A program made the translations under genes and the position numbers. The notes under the pieces are model-generated. The model made no database searches, was not told the origin of the DNA, and saw only the letters and a list, made by a program, of their open reading frames with translations. 37,653 nucleotides of DNA from Rhodospirillales bacterium (GTDB lineage: Bacteria > Pseudomonadota > Alphaproteobacteria > SP197): positions 215,453-253,105 of the forward strand of contig JACONG010000004.1 of NCBI GenBank assembly GCA_014323865.1, given 5' to 3'. This document shows positions 9,043 through 18,098 of the stretch, piece by piece (positions within the stretch are counted from its first letter, which is position 1; each line of letters begins with the position of its first letter).

Positions 9043-10694
9043 GCGAAGCTCTTCTTCTCGACATGCAGGCGTTGCGCATCGAAGCGCGCGGTGCCGACGG
9101 CAATCCCTTCCGTATCGTCGACGACGTCGATGTTGTGCTCAAACGCGGCGAGGTCCTCGGCCTGATCGGCGAGTCCGGTGCGGGCAAGTCGACCATAGGC
9201 CTGGCGTCGATGTGTTTCGCTCGGCCGGGCTGCAAGATCACCGGCGGCAGGATTTTCTTCGACGGAACGGATCTCCGCACCCTGTCCGAAGATCAGGTCC
9301 GCCAAATGCGCGGGGTGAACGCCGCTTACATTGCCCAGAGCGCGGCAGCCTCGTTCAATCCGGCCAGGCGGCTCAACGATCAGGTCACCGAAGCGGCCGT
9401 TCGCCACAACGTGATGAGTGTCGGTGATGCCACGGTGCGCGCCGAAGAGCTTTACGGAAAGCTCGACCTGCCCGATCCCAACAACATCGGACGGCGTTAT
9501 CCGCATCAGGTCTCGGGCGGCCAGTTGCAGCGTGTCATGTCGGCCATGGCGATGACCTGTGGTCCCGATCTTCTGGTTCTGGACGAGCCCACCACGGCGC
9601 TCGACGTGACCACCCAGATCGAGGTGCTGGCCACTGTTCGTGACCTGATCCGTAACAACAACACCGCGGCGCTCTATATCACCCACGATCTCGCGGTCGT
9701 GGCCCAGATCGCCGATCGCATCATGGTGTTGCGCTACGGCGTCAAGGTCGAGGAGGGCCCGACCGAGCAGATCCTGCATGATCCTCATGAGGCCTATACC
9801 AGGGAGCTGATCTCGGCGCGGACCGAGGAGATCAACACCAAGGTCTTCACCGGCATGCCGGAGAACCCGGTGCTGCGGATCAAGGACGTCACAGCGAGCT
9901 ATGACGGCAACGTCGATGTTCTCAAGAACATCTCCGTCAACATTGGCGCTGGCGAGACGGTCGCCGTGGTCGGTGAATCCGGTTCGGGCAAGTCCACACT
10001 CGCCCGTGTGGTCACCGGTCTGCTGCCGCCTCACAAGGGGCATGTCGAGTTTGACGGTGCCCAGTTCTCGCTGGCTCTGAAGGACCGCCAGAAGGAGCAG
10101 CTGCGCAAGGCGCAGATGATCTACCAGATGCCGGACGTGGCGATGAATCCGCGCCAGCGCATCTCGGAGATCATCGGCCGGCCGCTCACCTTCTACTTCG
10201 GCCTGACCGGCAAGAAGCGCGAGGATCGCATGTTCGAACTCCTCGAGGAGATCGACATGGGGCCGGAGTTCGCCGATCGCTTCCCCGGCCAGCTTTCCGG
10301 TGGTCAGAAGCAGCGCGTCTGCATTGCGCGTGCACTCGCCGCCGATCCGGAACTGATCATCTGCGACGAGGTGACGTCCGCACTCGACCAGGTCGTCGCC
10401 GCCGGCATTCTCAAGCTGCTCGACCGGCTGCAGAAGGAAAAGAACCTGGCCTACATGTTCATCACCCATGACCTTGGCATCGTGCGAAACATTGCCGACC
10501 GGACCGTGGTGATGTTCCAGGGCGAGGTGGTCGAACAGGGTACGACCGAGCAGATCTTCAGCGACCAGAAAGAGGCCTACACGCGCAAGCTGATCGCCTC
10601 GACGCCGGAGATGCGTATCGACTGGCTCAATGAGGTGCTGCGCGATCGTGGCGATCTCTTCGAAATCGACGCCGAAAAGCACAGTCGCTCTTAG
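9039..10694 (+). CDS. Fused double-ATPase subunit of peptide ABC transporter (DppD-DppF fusion)
   Basis: At 551 residues it carries two complete nucleotide-binding domains. Domain 1: Walker A GESGAGKST (44-52), signature VSGGQLQRVM, Walker B LLVLDEPTTALD. Domain 2: Walker A GESGSGKST (about 310-318), signature LSGGQKQRVCIARAL, Walker B LIICDEVTSALD. Both keep the catalytic Glu and the switch His (YITHDLAVV and FITHDLGIV). The fusion resembles YejF and GsiA, which energise import of peptides or glutathione. It is the last clear gene of the M20-permease-permease-ATPase operon. Confidence 0.88.
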   Translation: MSEALLLDMQALRIEARGADGNPFRIVDDVDVVLKRGEVLGLIGESGAGKSTIGLASMCFARPGCKITGGRIFFDGTDLRTLSEDQVRQMRGVNAAYIAQSAAASFNPARRLNDQVTEAAVRHNVMSVGDATVRAEELYGKLDLPDPNNIGRRYPHQVSGGQLQRVMSAMAMTCGPDLLVLDEPTTALDVTTQIEVLATVRDLIRNNNTAALYITHDLAVVAQIADRIMVLRYGVKVEEGPTEQILHDPHEAYTRELISARTEEINTKVFTGMPENPVLRIKDVTASYDGNVDVLKNISVNIGAGETVAVVGESGSGKSTLARVVTGLLPPHKGHVEFDGAQFSLALKDRQKEQLRKAQMIYQMPDVAMNPRQRISEIIGRPLTFYFGLTGKKREDRMFELLEEIDMGPEFADRFPGQLSGGQKQRVCIARALAADPELIICDEVTSALDQVVAAGILKLLDRLQKEKNLAYMFITHDLGIVRNIADRTVVMFQGEVVEQGTTEQIFSDQKEAYTRKLIASTPEMRIDWLNEVLRDRGDLFEIDAEKHSRS

Positions 10695-10707
10695 GGAAGA
10701 AATCGAT

Positions 10708-10986
10708 ATGGACACGCGAAAATCCGCGGCGCGAACCGAAGATGGATCGACACCGCTGCACGACGCGGCAGAATCTGGCACAGCGGAGAACGTGAAAGAC
10801 CTGATCGCCGCCGGGGCCGAATTGCACGATCGACGGCATGGCACCGATGATGCTCGAGACCGTCGATTCTGTGAATTGACAGAAACGGCTGCGGCTGCCC
10901 ACGCTTCGCGCTACCCAAACTGGAGACGTACTTTCGATGGCTCGCCTCGAAGACATGGATCAGGGCCTGGCCACGTTCCTGCGTGA
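10708..10986 (+). pseudogene. Ankyrin-repeat protein fragment
   Basis: The first 40 or so residues contain one clean ankyrin repeat (DGSTPLHDAAESGTAENV then DLIAAGAEL) with a good ribosome site (AGGGAAG) before the ATG at 10708. After that the frame turns into Arg/His-rich sequence unlike ankyrin repeats and overlaps the start of the selenoprotein gene. In a different frame, 10830-10879 reads MAPMMLETVDSVN and stop, which may be the tail of the same or another gene. I read this as a shortened, probably frameshifted remnant, not an intact gene. Confidence 0.5.
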
Positions 10987-11779
10987 CCGGGAAACACCGG
11001 ATGTGCCGGGATCGGCCTGGGTCGACCCACCACCCCCGGCGGCGCGGCGCGTGGCGCTGATCTCGTCGGCCGGCCTGAAGCTGCCGGGTGACCGCCCTTT
11101 CTCGGAAGGATCGAACGATTATCGGGTGATCCCCGCGGAGCGTGCCAGGGATGTGGTGATGGACCACGTGTCGGTGTCGCACGACCGCACCGGCTTCCAT
11201 CATGATGTCAACATCGTCTTCCCGCTCGCACGTCTGCAGGAGCTGGCGGATGGCGGTGTGATCGGCAGCGTGGCCGACTTCCACTATTCGTTCATGGGTG
11301 CCACTGACCCCAACGAGATGGAGGCCCATGCCCGCCAGCTTGCCGGTGTCATGAAGGCCGATGGCGTCAACACGGTTGTCCTGACCCCTGTCTGACCCCT
11401 TTGCACGTGCGCCGTGAGCGGACTGGCGAAGTTTCTGGAAGACGAAGGCCTTGCGACCACCCTGATCGCGCTGGTGCGCGGCCAGGCGGAAGACGTGAAA
11501 CCACCACGGGCGCTCTGGGTCCCGTTCCCGCTGGGACGGCCCTTCGGCGTGGCTGGCGATGCCGCCTTCCAGACCCGTGTTCTGAGCACAGCCCTCGCGC
11601 TGCTGGACCGCTCTTCCGGCCCGATCCTGGAGGATTTCCCGGACGAGGCACCCGCCGACGTCATCGAAGACGACGGTGAGGGCTGGGTCTGCCCGGTCGC
11701 CTTCCCCAAGCCGGCGGCCGTCAGCGAAGGCGAGCAGCTTCATGCCGTTCTGGCGGAGATCAGCGGGCTGGCACCCTAG
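10937..11779 (+). CDS. GrdB/PrdB-like selenoprotein (glycine/betaine/D-proline reductase family), Sec at in-frame UGA
   Basis: The frame opens at ATG 10937 (GGAG 11 bases upstream), meets TGA at 11393-11395, and continues open to TAG at 11777-11779. Read through, it gives 280 residues with Sec at position 153 in VVLTPV-U-PLCTCAVSG. The residues before (HARQLAGVMKADGVNTVVL) and after (GLAKFLEDEGLATTLIAL) form one continuous Rossmann-like beta-alpha pattern seen in selenoprotein B subunits of glycine/betaine/sarcosine and D-proline reductases, where Sec is followed by CT-x-C. The U153-x-x-C156-x-C158 motif suggests redox catalysis. A SECIS-like hairpin lies directly after the UGA, and selA, selB, selD and tRNA-Sec lie within 7 kb. 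No GrdA, GrdC/D or PrdA gene is present, so the substrate is unknown. Standard gene callers would split it at 11395. Confidence 0.85.
11396..11434 (+). promoter_or_regulatory. Putative bacterial SECIS hairpin for the UGA at 11393
   Basis: Four bases after the UGA, 11399-11404 (CTTTGC) can pair with 11426-11431 (GCGAAG), six pairs including one G-U. After a small internal loop, 11407-11408 pair with 11422-11423 and 11410-11412 (CGC) with 11418-11420 (GCG), closing a five-base loop CGTGA at 11413-11417. The apical loop lies 18-22 bases after the UGA and contains a GU, as expected for SelB-binding bacterial SECIS elements, which sit within the coding region. Paired by eye; not folded computationally. 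Confidence 0.6.
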
Positions 11780-11791
11780 CATGAAGTCAGC

Positions 11792-12163
11792 GTGAGCAAG
11801 CGGGGTCGCACATCGGCCGCGTCATCCGGTTTGAAGACCGACGATGCGGCACGTTTCCTGTCCCGCTTCACTGCGACCCCCGGCATGGGCAGCCCGATGG
11901 AGGGTGTCGCGGTGGCAGACGCCCTGCGCCTGGCTGCCGAGGATATCAAGGCCTACTACTTCGAGGCCGCGACCGCACAGCCGGGCAAGGGTTCGACAGA
12001 TGGTGCGATGCAATGGTTCTGGTTCGAGACCCAGGCGGCGCAGCTGATCAGGGACCTGCGTGACGTCTGCATGACGTCCGAGGATCAGGCCATCTTCGAT
12101 GTCGGCGACTTCATGCTGATCGACACGTTGTCCGACGGCCCGGCACCGGGCATGTCGAACTGA
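11792..12163 (+). CDS. Small uncharacterised protein downstream of the selenoprotein
   Basis: A 123-residue soluble protein that starts with GTG 12 bases after the selenoprotein stop and is probably in the same operon. I do not recognise the family. It has a helical middle (VADALRLAAEDIKAYYFEAA), a tryptophan-rich segment (GAMQWFWFETQAAQLIRDL) and a single Cys (DVCMTSEDQ). The first 25 residues are polar and may be disordered. The ribosome site is weak, so translation may be coupled to the upstream gene. Its position makes it a candidate partner or accessory factor of the selenoprotein, but this is only context. Confidence 0.65.
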   Translation: MSKRGRTSAASSGLKTDDAARFLSRFTATPGMGSPMEGVAVADALRLAAEDIKAYYFEAATAQPGKGSTDGAMQWFWFETQAAQLIRDLRDVCMTSEDQAIFDVGDFMLIDTLSDGPAPGMSN

Positions 12164-12214
12164 TCGTTTCGGGTGGAAACCGTTCAGGATTCCTCCCCGC
12201 GACGTGACGCCGGT

Positions 12215-14401
12215 TCAGTCTCTGATCGTGATCATGCTGTCGGCGTCGTCGACGATGTGTCCGATAACGACGGCGTCGGTGTCTCCGGCCTCGTGCAGGG
12301 CCGTAATGCAGGCTTCTGCCCTGTTGGCCGGTATCCCCGCCAGAAGGCCCCCGGCGGTCTGGGGGTCGAAGACGATCGGGTCGATGGTGCCGGGATCGAG
12401 CAGGCCTTCGAGGGCGGCCACGTTGCCGGGATGGAGCGTGCTGGCGATGCCCCTTGACAGGAGCGCGCGCGCGCCGGGGTAGACCGGCAGGACGCCGAGC
12501 GTTATCGCCGCCGCCACGCCCGAGGCTGCGAGCATCTCGTGCAGGTGGCCGGCGAGCCCGAAGCCGGTGATGTCGGTCATGGCGTGAATGCCGTGTTCAA
12601 GGAAGACGTCCGCCGCCGGGCCGTTCGAGCGCTGCATGGCTGCGACGGCAGCCTCGATCCATGCGCTCTCGGCTTTGCCGCGCATGTCGGCAGCAAACAG
12701 TGTGCCGGTTCCCAGCGGCCGCGTCAGGATCAGTGCGTCGCCGGCTTTCAGCCCCGACTTGCGGACAAGGCGATCGGGATCGGCGAAGCCGGTCACTGTA
12801 AGGCCCAGGCTGGCGCGCTCGCTTCCCGTCGTGTGCCCGCCCACCAGCGCGCAGTCCTCGACCCGCAGGATCGAGAGCACACCTTCGATCATCTGGACCA
12901 GGTCGTCTTCCATGGCGTCCGGCGTGCCGGGCAGAAGGCCGACAAGCGCAAGTGCGGCGACCGGTGCCGCGCCCATGGCATGAACATCCGACAGGGCGTG
13001 AACGGCTGCGATGCGGCCGAAGACCCACGGATCGTCGACGAATGCAGGGAACTGATCGACCGTCTGCACAGCGACCTGGCCGGGCGGCGGCGCGATGACC
13101 GCCGCGTCATCAGGGGCTTCGAGACCCGTGATCACCTCCGAACGGCTCGGAAGATCGAGCCTTTCAAGGGCTCGCTGCAGGATACGCGCGGGCACCTTCG
13201 CACCGCAGCCGCCGCAGCGCATGGGCGTGTCGTCCATCTCCGGTATCGCGGGAAGCTGCTGGTACTTCTCCATCCATACCCGATCAATCCGGTCCTTCCA
13301 GCGCCAGGCCCAGTCGCCGTCGAAAGCCAGGCTGCCCCAGGATCCGATGGCGTGCTGCCGTCCGGTCGAGATCAGCGCCATGGTGCGGTGCTGGGGTATG
13401 AACGGCTCGAGCGGGCGTCCGGCGGCAATGTTGCGAAGCTGGCGCGCGAGCAGGGGCCCCTGGCGCACGGCGTAGACCCCGTTCTTGACCAGCGGCTGCT
13501 CGGTGAAGCCGGCAACGTCGCCGGCGGCAAAGACGTTGACGTGGGAATGCGAGCGCAGAAAGCGGTCGACCGCGATGAAACCACCGTCGTCGAGCGCAAG
13601 TCCGGTGTCGCGCAGCCAGCCCGGTGCCGCCGCCCCCGTGACCAGGACGGTCGTGTCGACGGGAATCTCCGTGCCGTCGACACAGAGAACATGATCCTCG
13701 GCGACCCGCGCCACATGACGTTCGAGGTGGACAGCCACGCTGTCACGCGTCATGGCGTCGGCCATGCGACGACGGGCGCCTGGGTTGTGCCGTGGCAGCA
13801 GGGTGTCGCCATCTGTGACCAGCGCCGCGCGAACACGGGTCGGATCATCGCCCTCGGCGCTCAGCCGCTCCCGTACACGGTTGGCGAGACCGAGGCAGAC
13901 TTCGGCACCGCCGGCACCGCCGCCCACGACCGTCAGGTGCCAGGGACCGTCACTCGCCAGCACCGCATCCTCCACCGCCATCCAGCGGTCGAGAAAGAGG
14001 TCGACGGGTTTGACCGGCAGTGCGCGCTCGGCGCCTTCGATATCGGCGACGACCGGTGTCGAGCCGATGTCGATCATGGCGACATCGAAACGAAGCGGGG
14101 GCCGTCCGGCGAACGTCACAATCCGTGCTTCGGGATCGAGTCCGGTCGCCGGCGCATGGATGAGGCGTGCGCCGGCCCGCGCGCACAACGGCCTGAGGTC
14201 GATGTGCGCCTCGGCGTGGCTGTAGATGCCGGCCAGATAGCCCGGCAACATGCCAGAGTAGGGCGTCACCGTATCGCGCGCCACGACCGTCAGCCGAACG
14301 CCGGGCACGGGTGCCATGGCGGCGCTGCGCAGCACCTCGACATGGGCATGGCCGCCACCGATCAGCACGACATCGAGCAGGGTCTGGCTGGTGGGGGTCA
14401 T
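12215..14401 (-). CDS. selD: Selenide, water dikinase (SelD) fused to N-terminal FAD/NAD(P) oxidoreductase
   Basis: A 728-residue two-part protein. Residues 1-370 form an NDH-2-like pyridine nucleotide-disulfide oxidoreductase: FAD-binding VVLIGGGHAHVEVLR near the start, a second dinucleotide fold VVGGGAGGAEVCLGLA (about 159-174), and VNVFAAGDVAGF (about 289-300). Residues 395-728 form SelD, with the catalytic pair in RCGGCGAK (Cys399 and Lys402), then VQTVDQFPAFVDDP, DVHAMGA, GGHTTGSE and the C-terminal FDPQTAGGLL. SelD makes selenophosphate from selenide and ATP, the Se donor for SelA. The fused domain may deliver or reduce the selenium substrate; this architecture is known in bacteria. The start at 14401 (GGAG just upstream) is preferred because the longer start at 14455 would run through tRNA-Sec. 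Confidence 0.93.
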   Translation of the reverse strand: MTPTSQTLLDVVLIGGGHAHVEVLRSAAMAPVPGVRLTVVARDTVTPYSGMLPGYLAGIYSHAEAHIDLRPLCARAGARLIHAPATGLDPEARIVTFAGRPPLRFDVAMIDIGSTPVVADIEGAERALPVKPVDLFLDRWMAVEDAVLASDGPWHLTVVGGGAGGAEVCLGLANRVRERLSAEGDDPTRVRAALVTDGDTLLPRHNPGARRRMADAMTRDSVAVHLERHVARVAEDHVLCVDGTEIPVDTTVLVTGAAAPGWLRDTGLALDDGGFIAVDRFLRSHSHVNVFAAGDVAGFTEQPLVKNGVYAVRQGPLLARQLRNIAAGRPLEPFIPQHRTMALISTGRQHAIGSWGSLAFDGDWAWRWKDRIDRVWMEKYQQLPAIPEMDDTPMRCGGCGAKVPARILQRALERLDLPSRSEVITGLEAPDDAAVIAPPPGQVAVQTVDQFPAFVDDPWVFGRIAAVHALSDVHAMGAAPVAALALVGLLPGTPDAMEDDLVQMIEGVLSILRVEDCALVGGHTTGSERASLGLTVTGFADPDRLVRKSGLKAGDALILTRPLGTGTLFAADMRGKAESAWIEAAVAAMQRSNGPAADVFLEHGIHAMTDITGFGLAGHLHEMLAASGVAAAITLGVLPVYPGARALLSRGIASTLHPGNVAALEGLLDPGTIDPIVFDPQTAGGLLAGIPANRAEACITALHEAGDTDAVVIGHIVDDADSMITIRD

Positions 14402-14419
14402 GACTCCGGTCGTCAGATT

Positions 14420-14514
14420 TGGCGGAAGGGAGTGGGAGTCGAACCCACCAGGCACGTCATACGCCCCTCACCGGTTTTGAAGACCGGGCGGCCCACCGGA
14501 ACCGAATCCCCTCC
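14420..14514 (-). tRNA. selC: tRNA-Sec (anticodon TCA)
   Basis: Read on the minus strand, the 95-base gene begins GGAGGGGA and ends TCCCTTCC-G-CCA, giving the 8-bp acceptor stem characteristic of bacterial tRNA-Sec (one G-U pair) and an encoded CCA. The anticodon arm is CCGGT-CTTCAAA-ACCGG with anticodon TCA, which decodes UGA. A long variable arm follows, then a T arm with GGTTCGACTC. It lies between selB and selD on the same strand, 18 bases before the selD start, so it is probably cut out of the sel operon transcript. Confidence 0.95.
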
Positions 14515-14592
14515 GTCCGTGCCCGCCATGGCTAGCCCGGTGCTCGGGCAGGGTCCATGCATTTCCGATCACGAATCCGTCGTGCCGCCTCA

Positions 14593-14697
14593 TGACGCGA
14601 TCTTCTCGACATGGAGCTGGAAGAGCGGTGCCATGATCGGCTTGAGCGTGCGGTCTGGCGTGCGCTGCGCGATCTGACGCCGTTCTGGCGCCACTGA
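14593..14697 (+). other. Short unassigned coding-like remnant between selB and tRNA-Sec
   Basis: The 195-base gap between selB and tRNA-Sec contains one short plus-strand stretch that reads like protein: from about 14596 to TGA at 14695-14697, with an ATG at 14611 followed by ELEERCHDRLERAVWRALR and LTPFWRH. It has no convincing ribosome site. The Leu/Arg helix followed by a P-F-W-R end could be a fragment of a larger gene. I do not recognise it and would not call it a gene. The rest of the gap shows only a GCCCG/CGGGC hairpin near 14533-14549. Confidence 0.2.
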
Positions 14698-14709
14698 GAG
14701 AGCTGACGA

Positions 14710-16596
14710 TCAGGGTACCTGTGGGGCTTGGCGCAGGTCTCCACGCCTCCGGGTCACGCCCCTTCGGTCGAGATACTCCAGCAGGTCGATCGCCAGGTTG
14801 CGGCCGATCCCTGTGCGGTCGCGAAACTGGGCGACCGTAAAGCCATCCGGCTGGGCGGCTGATTCCGCTGCCGCGTCGGCGACGGCGCGGTCGACCTGGC
14901 TCGGGGTGAGATAGCGGTTCCTGCCGATTTTCACGGTGAGACCGCAGGCGACCATGCGATCGAGAAATCGCTTCAGGTCGCCCGGTGTCATGTCGAGCCC
15001 TTCGGCCAGGGGAAACAGCGCTGGCGGCGAACCCTGCGTGACGTCCAACGCCGCTTCAACCCGTGCCCAGAGCCTGGTATCGGCCTCTTTGAGCGTGACG
15101 CGATGAGCGGGACGATGCACGACGGCACCCTGGCGGATCAGATCCCCGTCGCGCGTCAGCGCCCTGATCGCCGCATCAAGAAGCGGCATCGGTGGCCGTG
15201 TCGGCAGCAGACGGCGGAGCTCCTGAGCGGTCGGTCCCAGGCGATCGGTGTTCTGACGGTGATCCGTCTCCACGGCCTCGGTGACTGTCGCCATGAGCGC
15301 GTTCCAATGATCCTCTCGCAGAACCAGACGCGACTCGACAGCATGGACATCGGATCGACGGATCAGCACATCCGCGTCGTCGGCGGGCAGGTTGCGGGCA
15401 TTAAGAAAGACAACAGGGTCGAACCCGTTGCGTGCTGTCGCGAGATATCGAACAAAAGCGTCCCTCGTGTCGGCGACTGCACCCAGACGGAGAACGGCAA
15501 GGCGCTCGTCCTTCGCGCGACCTCGCGAGGGCCCTCTGGGGTCGAGCACCGTTCCGCCGGCAATCGTTCGTCGGGCAGAGGAGTCGCGAAAGACCAGTCG
15601 ATCACCGCGTGCGCCTACAAGGGGTTCGTCGGTGACGAGCTGGGCCAGGCCGGTCTGGCCGGGTTCAAGCCGGTTGTGCTCCAGCAGAGCGAGACGCCCT
15701 GTGGTGTGGCCGGCGCCATGGTGGGCGTGCACCGGCGTCCAGTGCTTCAGGCCCGTCTTGTTGTCACCGAGAAGGGAGAGTTCCACGTCGATCCGGTAGG
15801 ACGGTGCCAGGATCTCCGGCGTGACGACCCAGTCGCCGCGTGTGACGTCGTCACGGTCGATGCCCGAGAGGTTCAGGGCCGTCCGCTCGCCCCGGACCGT
15901 TTGCTCGGCCGGCGCATCCTGGGCGTGAATGCCGCGGATCCTGACCTCGCGTCCCGATGGCATCAGGACAAGTCGGTCGCCGATCGCAGCGCGGCCGGCA
16001 TGCACGGTGCCGGTGACCACGACGCCTGCGCCGCGAATGACAAAGACCCGGTCGACGGCCAGTCTGAACCCTCCGGTCGTTTCGGGGGGCGGCAACCGGC
16101 TGGCCTCGTTCCGCAGGACCTCCCGAACCTCGTCGATCCCCCGGCCTTCCGGGGCTGCCGTGGCAATGGTGTCCAACACCTTGATGCTGAGGCCCTGGAG
16201 CAACGCCTGCGCATCCTCTCGGGCGGCCTCGCAGACGTACGAGGAGACACGATCGGCCTTTGTGACCGCGACAAGCGCGCGGTCGACGCCGAGGAGCGAA
16301 AGCACCGTGGCGTGTTCGATGGTCTGGGGCATGACGCCGTCGTCGGCGGCAACGACCAGCAGGCCGAGGTCGATACCGGCGACGCCCGCGACCATGTTGC
16401 GCAGGAAACGTTCGTGACCGGGCACGTCGATGAAGCCGATTGTCTTGCCGGAGTCGAGCGGCAGATAGGCATAGCCGAGGTCGATCGTGAGGCCGCGCGA
16501 CTTTTCCTCGGGAAGGTGATCGGTATCGACGCCGGTCAGGGCACCGATCAGCGCGGTCTTGCCGTGATCGACGTGTCCGGCCGTGGCGACGATCAT
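14710..16596 (-). CDS. selB: Selenocysteine-specific translation elongation factor SelB
   Basis: A 628-residue GTPase, close to the E. coli length (614). G1 is GHVDHGKT (residues 7-14), the switch region reads [17 protein letters not shown]3 is DVPGHE and G4 is TKAD instead of the general NKxD. Domains II and III follow (about 175-350), and the C-terminal third holds the winged-helix domains that bind SECIS RNA, ending near [12 protein letters not shown] and [20 protein letters not shown]. SelB carries Sec-tRNA-Sec to ribosomes paused at UGA next to a SECIS. It starts within the last 4 bp of selA (ATGA overlap), so the two are co-translated. Confidence 0.96.
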   Translation of the reverse strand: MIVATAGHVDHGKTALIGALTGVDTDHLPEEKSRGLTIDLGYAYLPLDSGKTIGFIDVPGHERFLRNMVAGVAGIDLGLLVVAADDGVMPQTIEHATVLSLLGVDRALVAVTKADRVSSYVCEAAREDAQALLQGLSIKVLDTIATAAPEGRGIDEVREVLRNEASRLPPPETTGGFRLAVDRVFVIRGAGVVVTGTVHAGRAAIGDRLVLMPSGREVRIRGIHAQDAPAEQTVRGERTALNLSGIDRDDVTRGDWVVTPEILAPSYRIDVELSLLGDNKTGLKHWTPVHAHHGAGHTTGRLALLEHNRLEPGQTGLAQLVTDEPLVGARGDRLVFRDSSARRTIAGGTVLDPRGPSRGRAKDERLAVLRLGAVADTRDAFVRYLATARNGFDPVVFLNARNLPADDADVLIRRSDVHAVESRLVLREDHWNALMATVTEAVETDHRQNTDRLGPTAQELRRLLPTRPPMPLLDAAIRALTRDGDLIRQGAVVHRPAHRVTLKEADTRLWARVEAALDVTQGSPPALFPLAEGLDMTPGDLKRFLDRMVACGLTVKIGRNRYLTPSQVDRAVADAAAESAAQPDGFTVAQFRDRTGIGRNLAIDLLEYLDRRGVTRRRGDLRQAPQVP

Positions 16597-17990
16597 GGAA
16601 CGGCGAGGGGCGGGAGTTGCGCGACGAAAGTGTTCTCGTCATCAAGGCAGCGCAGGTCGAGCCGGATCTCACCGTCATGCAGGGTGCCGATAACCGGTTT
16701 CGGCAAGCGACGCAGGGCATCCGCCAGCCGTCTCAGCCGGGCGTCCGCGCCGTGGCCGGACTTGGCGGGCCGAATGGCCAGGCCTGCGCTCTCGAGCAGC
16801 TCGATCGGCTGGGCGCCACTGCCGATCTGGCTCTTGAGGTCGATGACGGTCACGGCAAACCCGTCGCCGAGGACACTGGCCAGCGGTCCGCGCAACCTCT
16901 CCGCCTGGTCCCGGATGACATGCGATGGCCGTGTCAGCAGGCGCAAGGCGGGCAGACGCTCGGGCAGGCGGTCGGGGTTCTCGTAAAGTGCGAGTGTCGC
17001 GTCGAGCGCTGCGAGTGTCATCTTGTCGGCGCGCATCGCGCGTTTCATCGGATTCCTCGCGAGCCTGGCGACCAGTTCGGCCCGCCCGGCAATCAGGCCT
17101 GCCTGAGGGCCGCCGAGCAGTTTGTCGCCGCTGAAGGTGACGAGATCGGCGCCATCGGCCAAGGTCTCGGCAACAGTCGGTTCCTTGGGCAGGCCCCACC
17201 GGGTCAGGTCGACCAGCGTGCCGCTGCCGAGATCGACGGCGAAGGGCAGGCCGTGCTCCCGGGCGAGCCCGGCCAGCTCGGGCTTGGGCACCTCGGCGGT
17301 GAAGCCGCGGATCGCGTAGTTGCTGGTGTGCACTTTCAACAGCAGAGCCGTGCGTTGGCCGATCGCATCCTCGAAGTCGCGCCGGTGGGTCCGGTTGGTG
17401 GTTCCGACCTCGACCAGACGGCAACCGGCACGCGCCATGATGTCGGGCATGCGAAAGGCGCCGCCGATCTCGATCAGCTCGCCGCGCGAGACCGGCACCT
17501 CCTTGCGCAGCGCGAGACTGTTCAGCAGCAGCAAGACGGCTGCGGCATTGTTGTTGACGACGATGGCCGCTTCCGCGCCGGTCAGCCGTCTGATCCGTTC
17601 GGTCACAATCGCATCGCGTTCGCCGCGCTTGCCGGACTGCAGATCGAACTCGAGATCAGAGGCACCGCGCGCGGCCTCGGACACAGCCGTGATCGCCTCG
17701 TCGGCCATCGGCGCGCGTCCGAGGTTGGTGTGAAGGACCGTGCCGGTGAGATTGAAGACCGGGCGTGGCCTGCCGCTCAGACGACCGATGCAGAACTGTC
17801 CCACCGAATCAGCCAAGCCTGAGGCCGAAGCGTCCACAGTCATGCCCTCACGGGCGCGATCACGCAATTCGTCCAGAACGAAGCGCAGGGCCTCGACGGT
17901 CAGGCTGCGGCCATAGCTGTCGATCAGCGCAGCAATCTCGTCTGATCGCAGCAGCCGCTCGACAGACGGGGGTCGGAAGGTCTGGTTCAT
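16593..17990 (-). CDS. selA: L-seryl-tRNA(Sec) selenium transferase SelA
   Basis: A 465-residue PLP enzyme that converts seryl-tRNA-Sec to selenocysteyl-tRNA-Sec using selenophosphate; E. coli SelA has 463 residues. Visible hallmarks are [17 protein letters not shown], the cofactor region [25 protein letters not shown], and [15 protein letters not shown] with the PLP lysine at 290. It is the first gene of the minus-strand sel operon and is divergent from the acyl-CoA synthetase gene (108-bp gap that must hold the operon promoter). Confidence 0.96.
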   Translation of the reverse strand: MNQTFRPPSVERLLRSDEIAALIDSYGRSLTVEALRFVLDELRDRAREGMTVDASASGLADSVGQFCIGRLSGRPRPVFNLTGTVLHTNLGRAPMADEAITAVSEAARGASDLEFDLQSGKRGERDAIVTERIRRLTGAEAAIVVNNNAAAVLLLLNSLALRKEVPVSRGELIEIGGAFRMPDIMARAGCRLVEVGTTNRTHRRDFEDAIGQRTALLLKVHTSNYAIRGFTAEVPKPELAGLAREHGLPFAVDLGSGTLVDLTRWGLPKEPTVAETLADGADLVTFSGDKLLGGPQAGLIAGRAELVARLARNPMKRAMRADKMTLAALDATLALYENPDRLPERLPALRLLTRPSHVIRDQAERLRGPLASVLGDGFAVTVIDLKSQIGSGAQPIELLESAGLAIRPAKSGHGADARLRRLADALRRLPKPVIGTLHDGEIRLDLRCLDDENTFVAQLPPLAVP

Positions 17991-18098
17991 TGCGCTCCAC
18001 GCACGGTGTCGCAGCGGCCAGCATAGTCAACCGCCGGTGACGGGCAAGAGCACGGAAGTCCTGGTCTTGTCATCGGGGGCAGGCTAGCTTTCCGGCCC

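Noticed and set aside
12215..14455. Longer selD start at 14455
   Set aside because: It would translate through tRNA-Sec; the ATG at 14401 has a GGAG site and the expected N-terminus of the FAD-binding fold.
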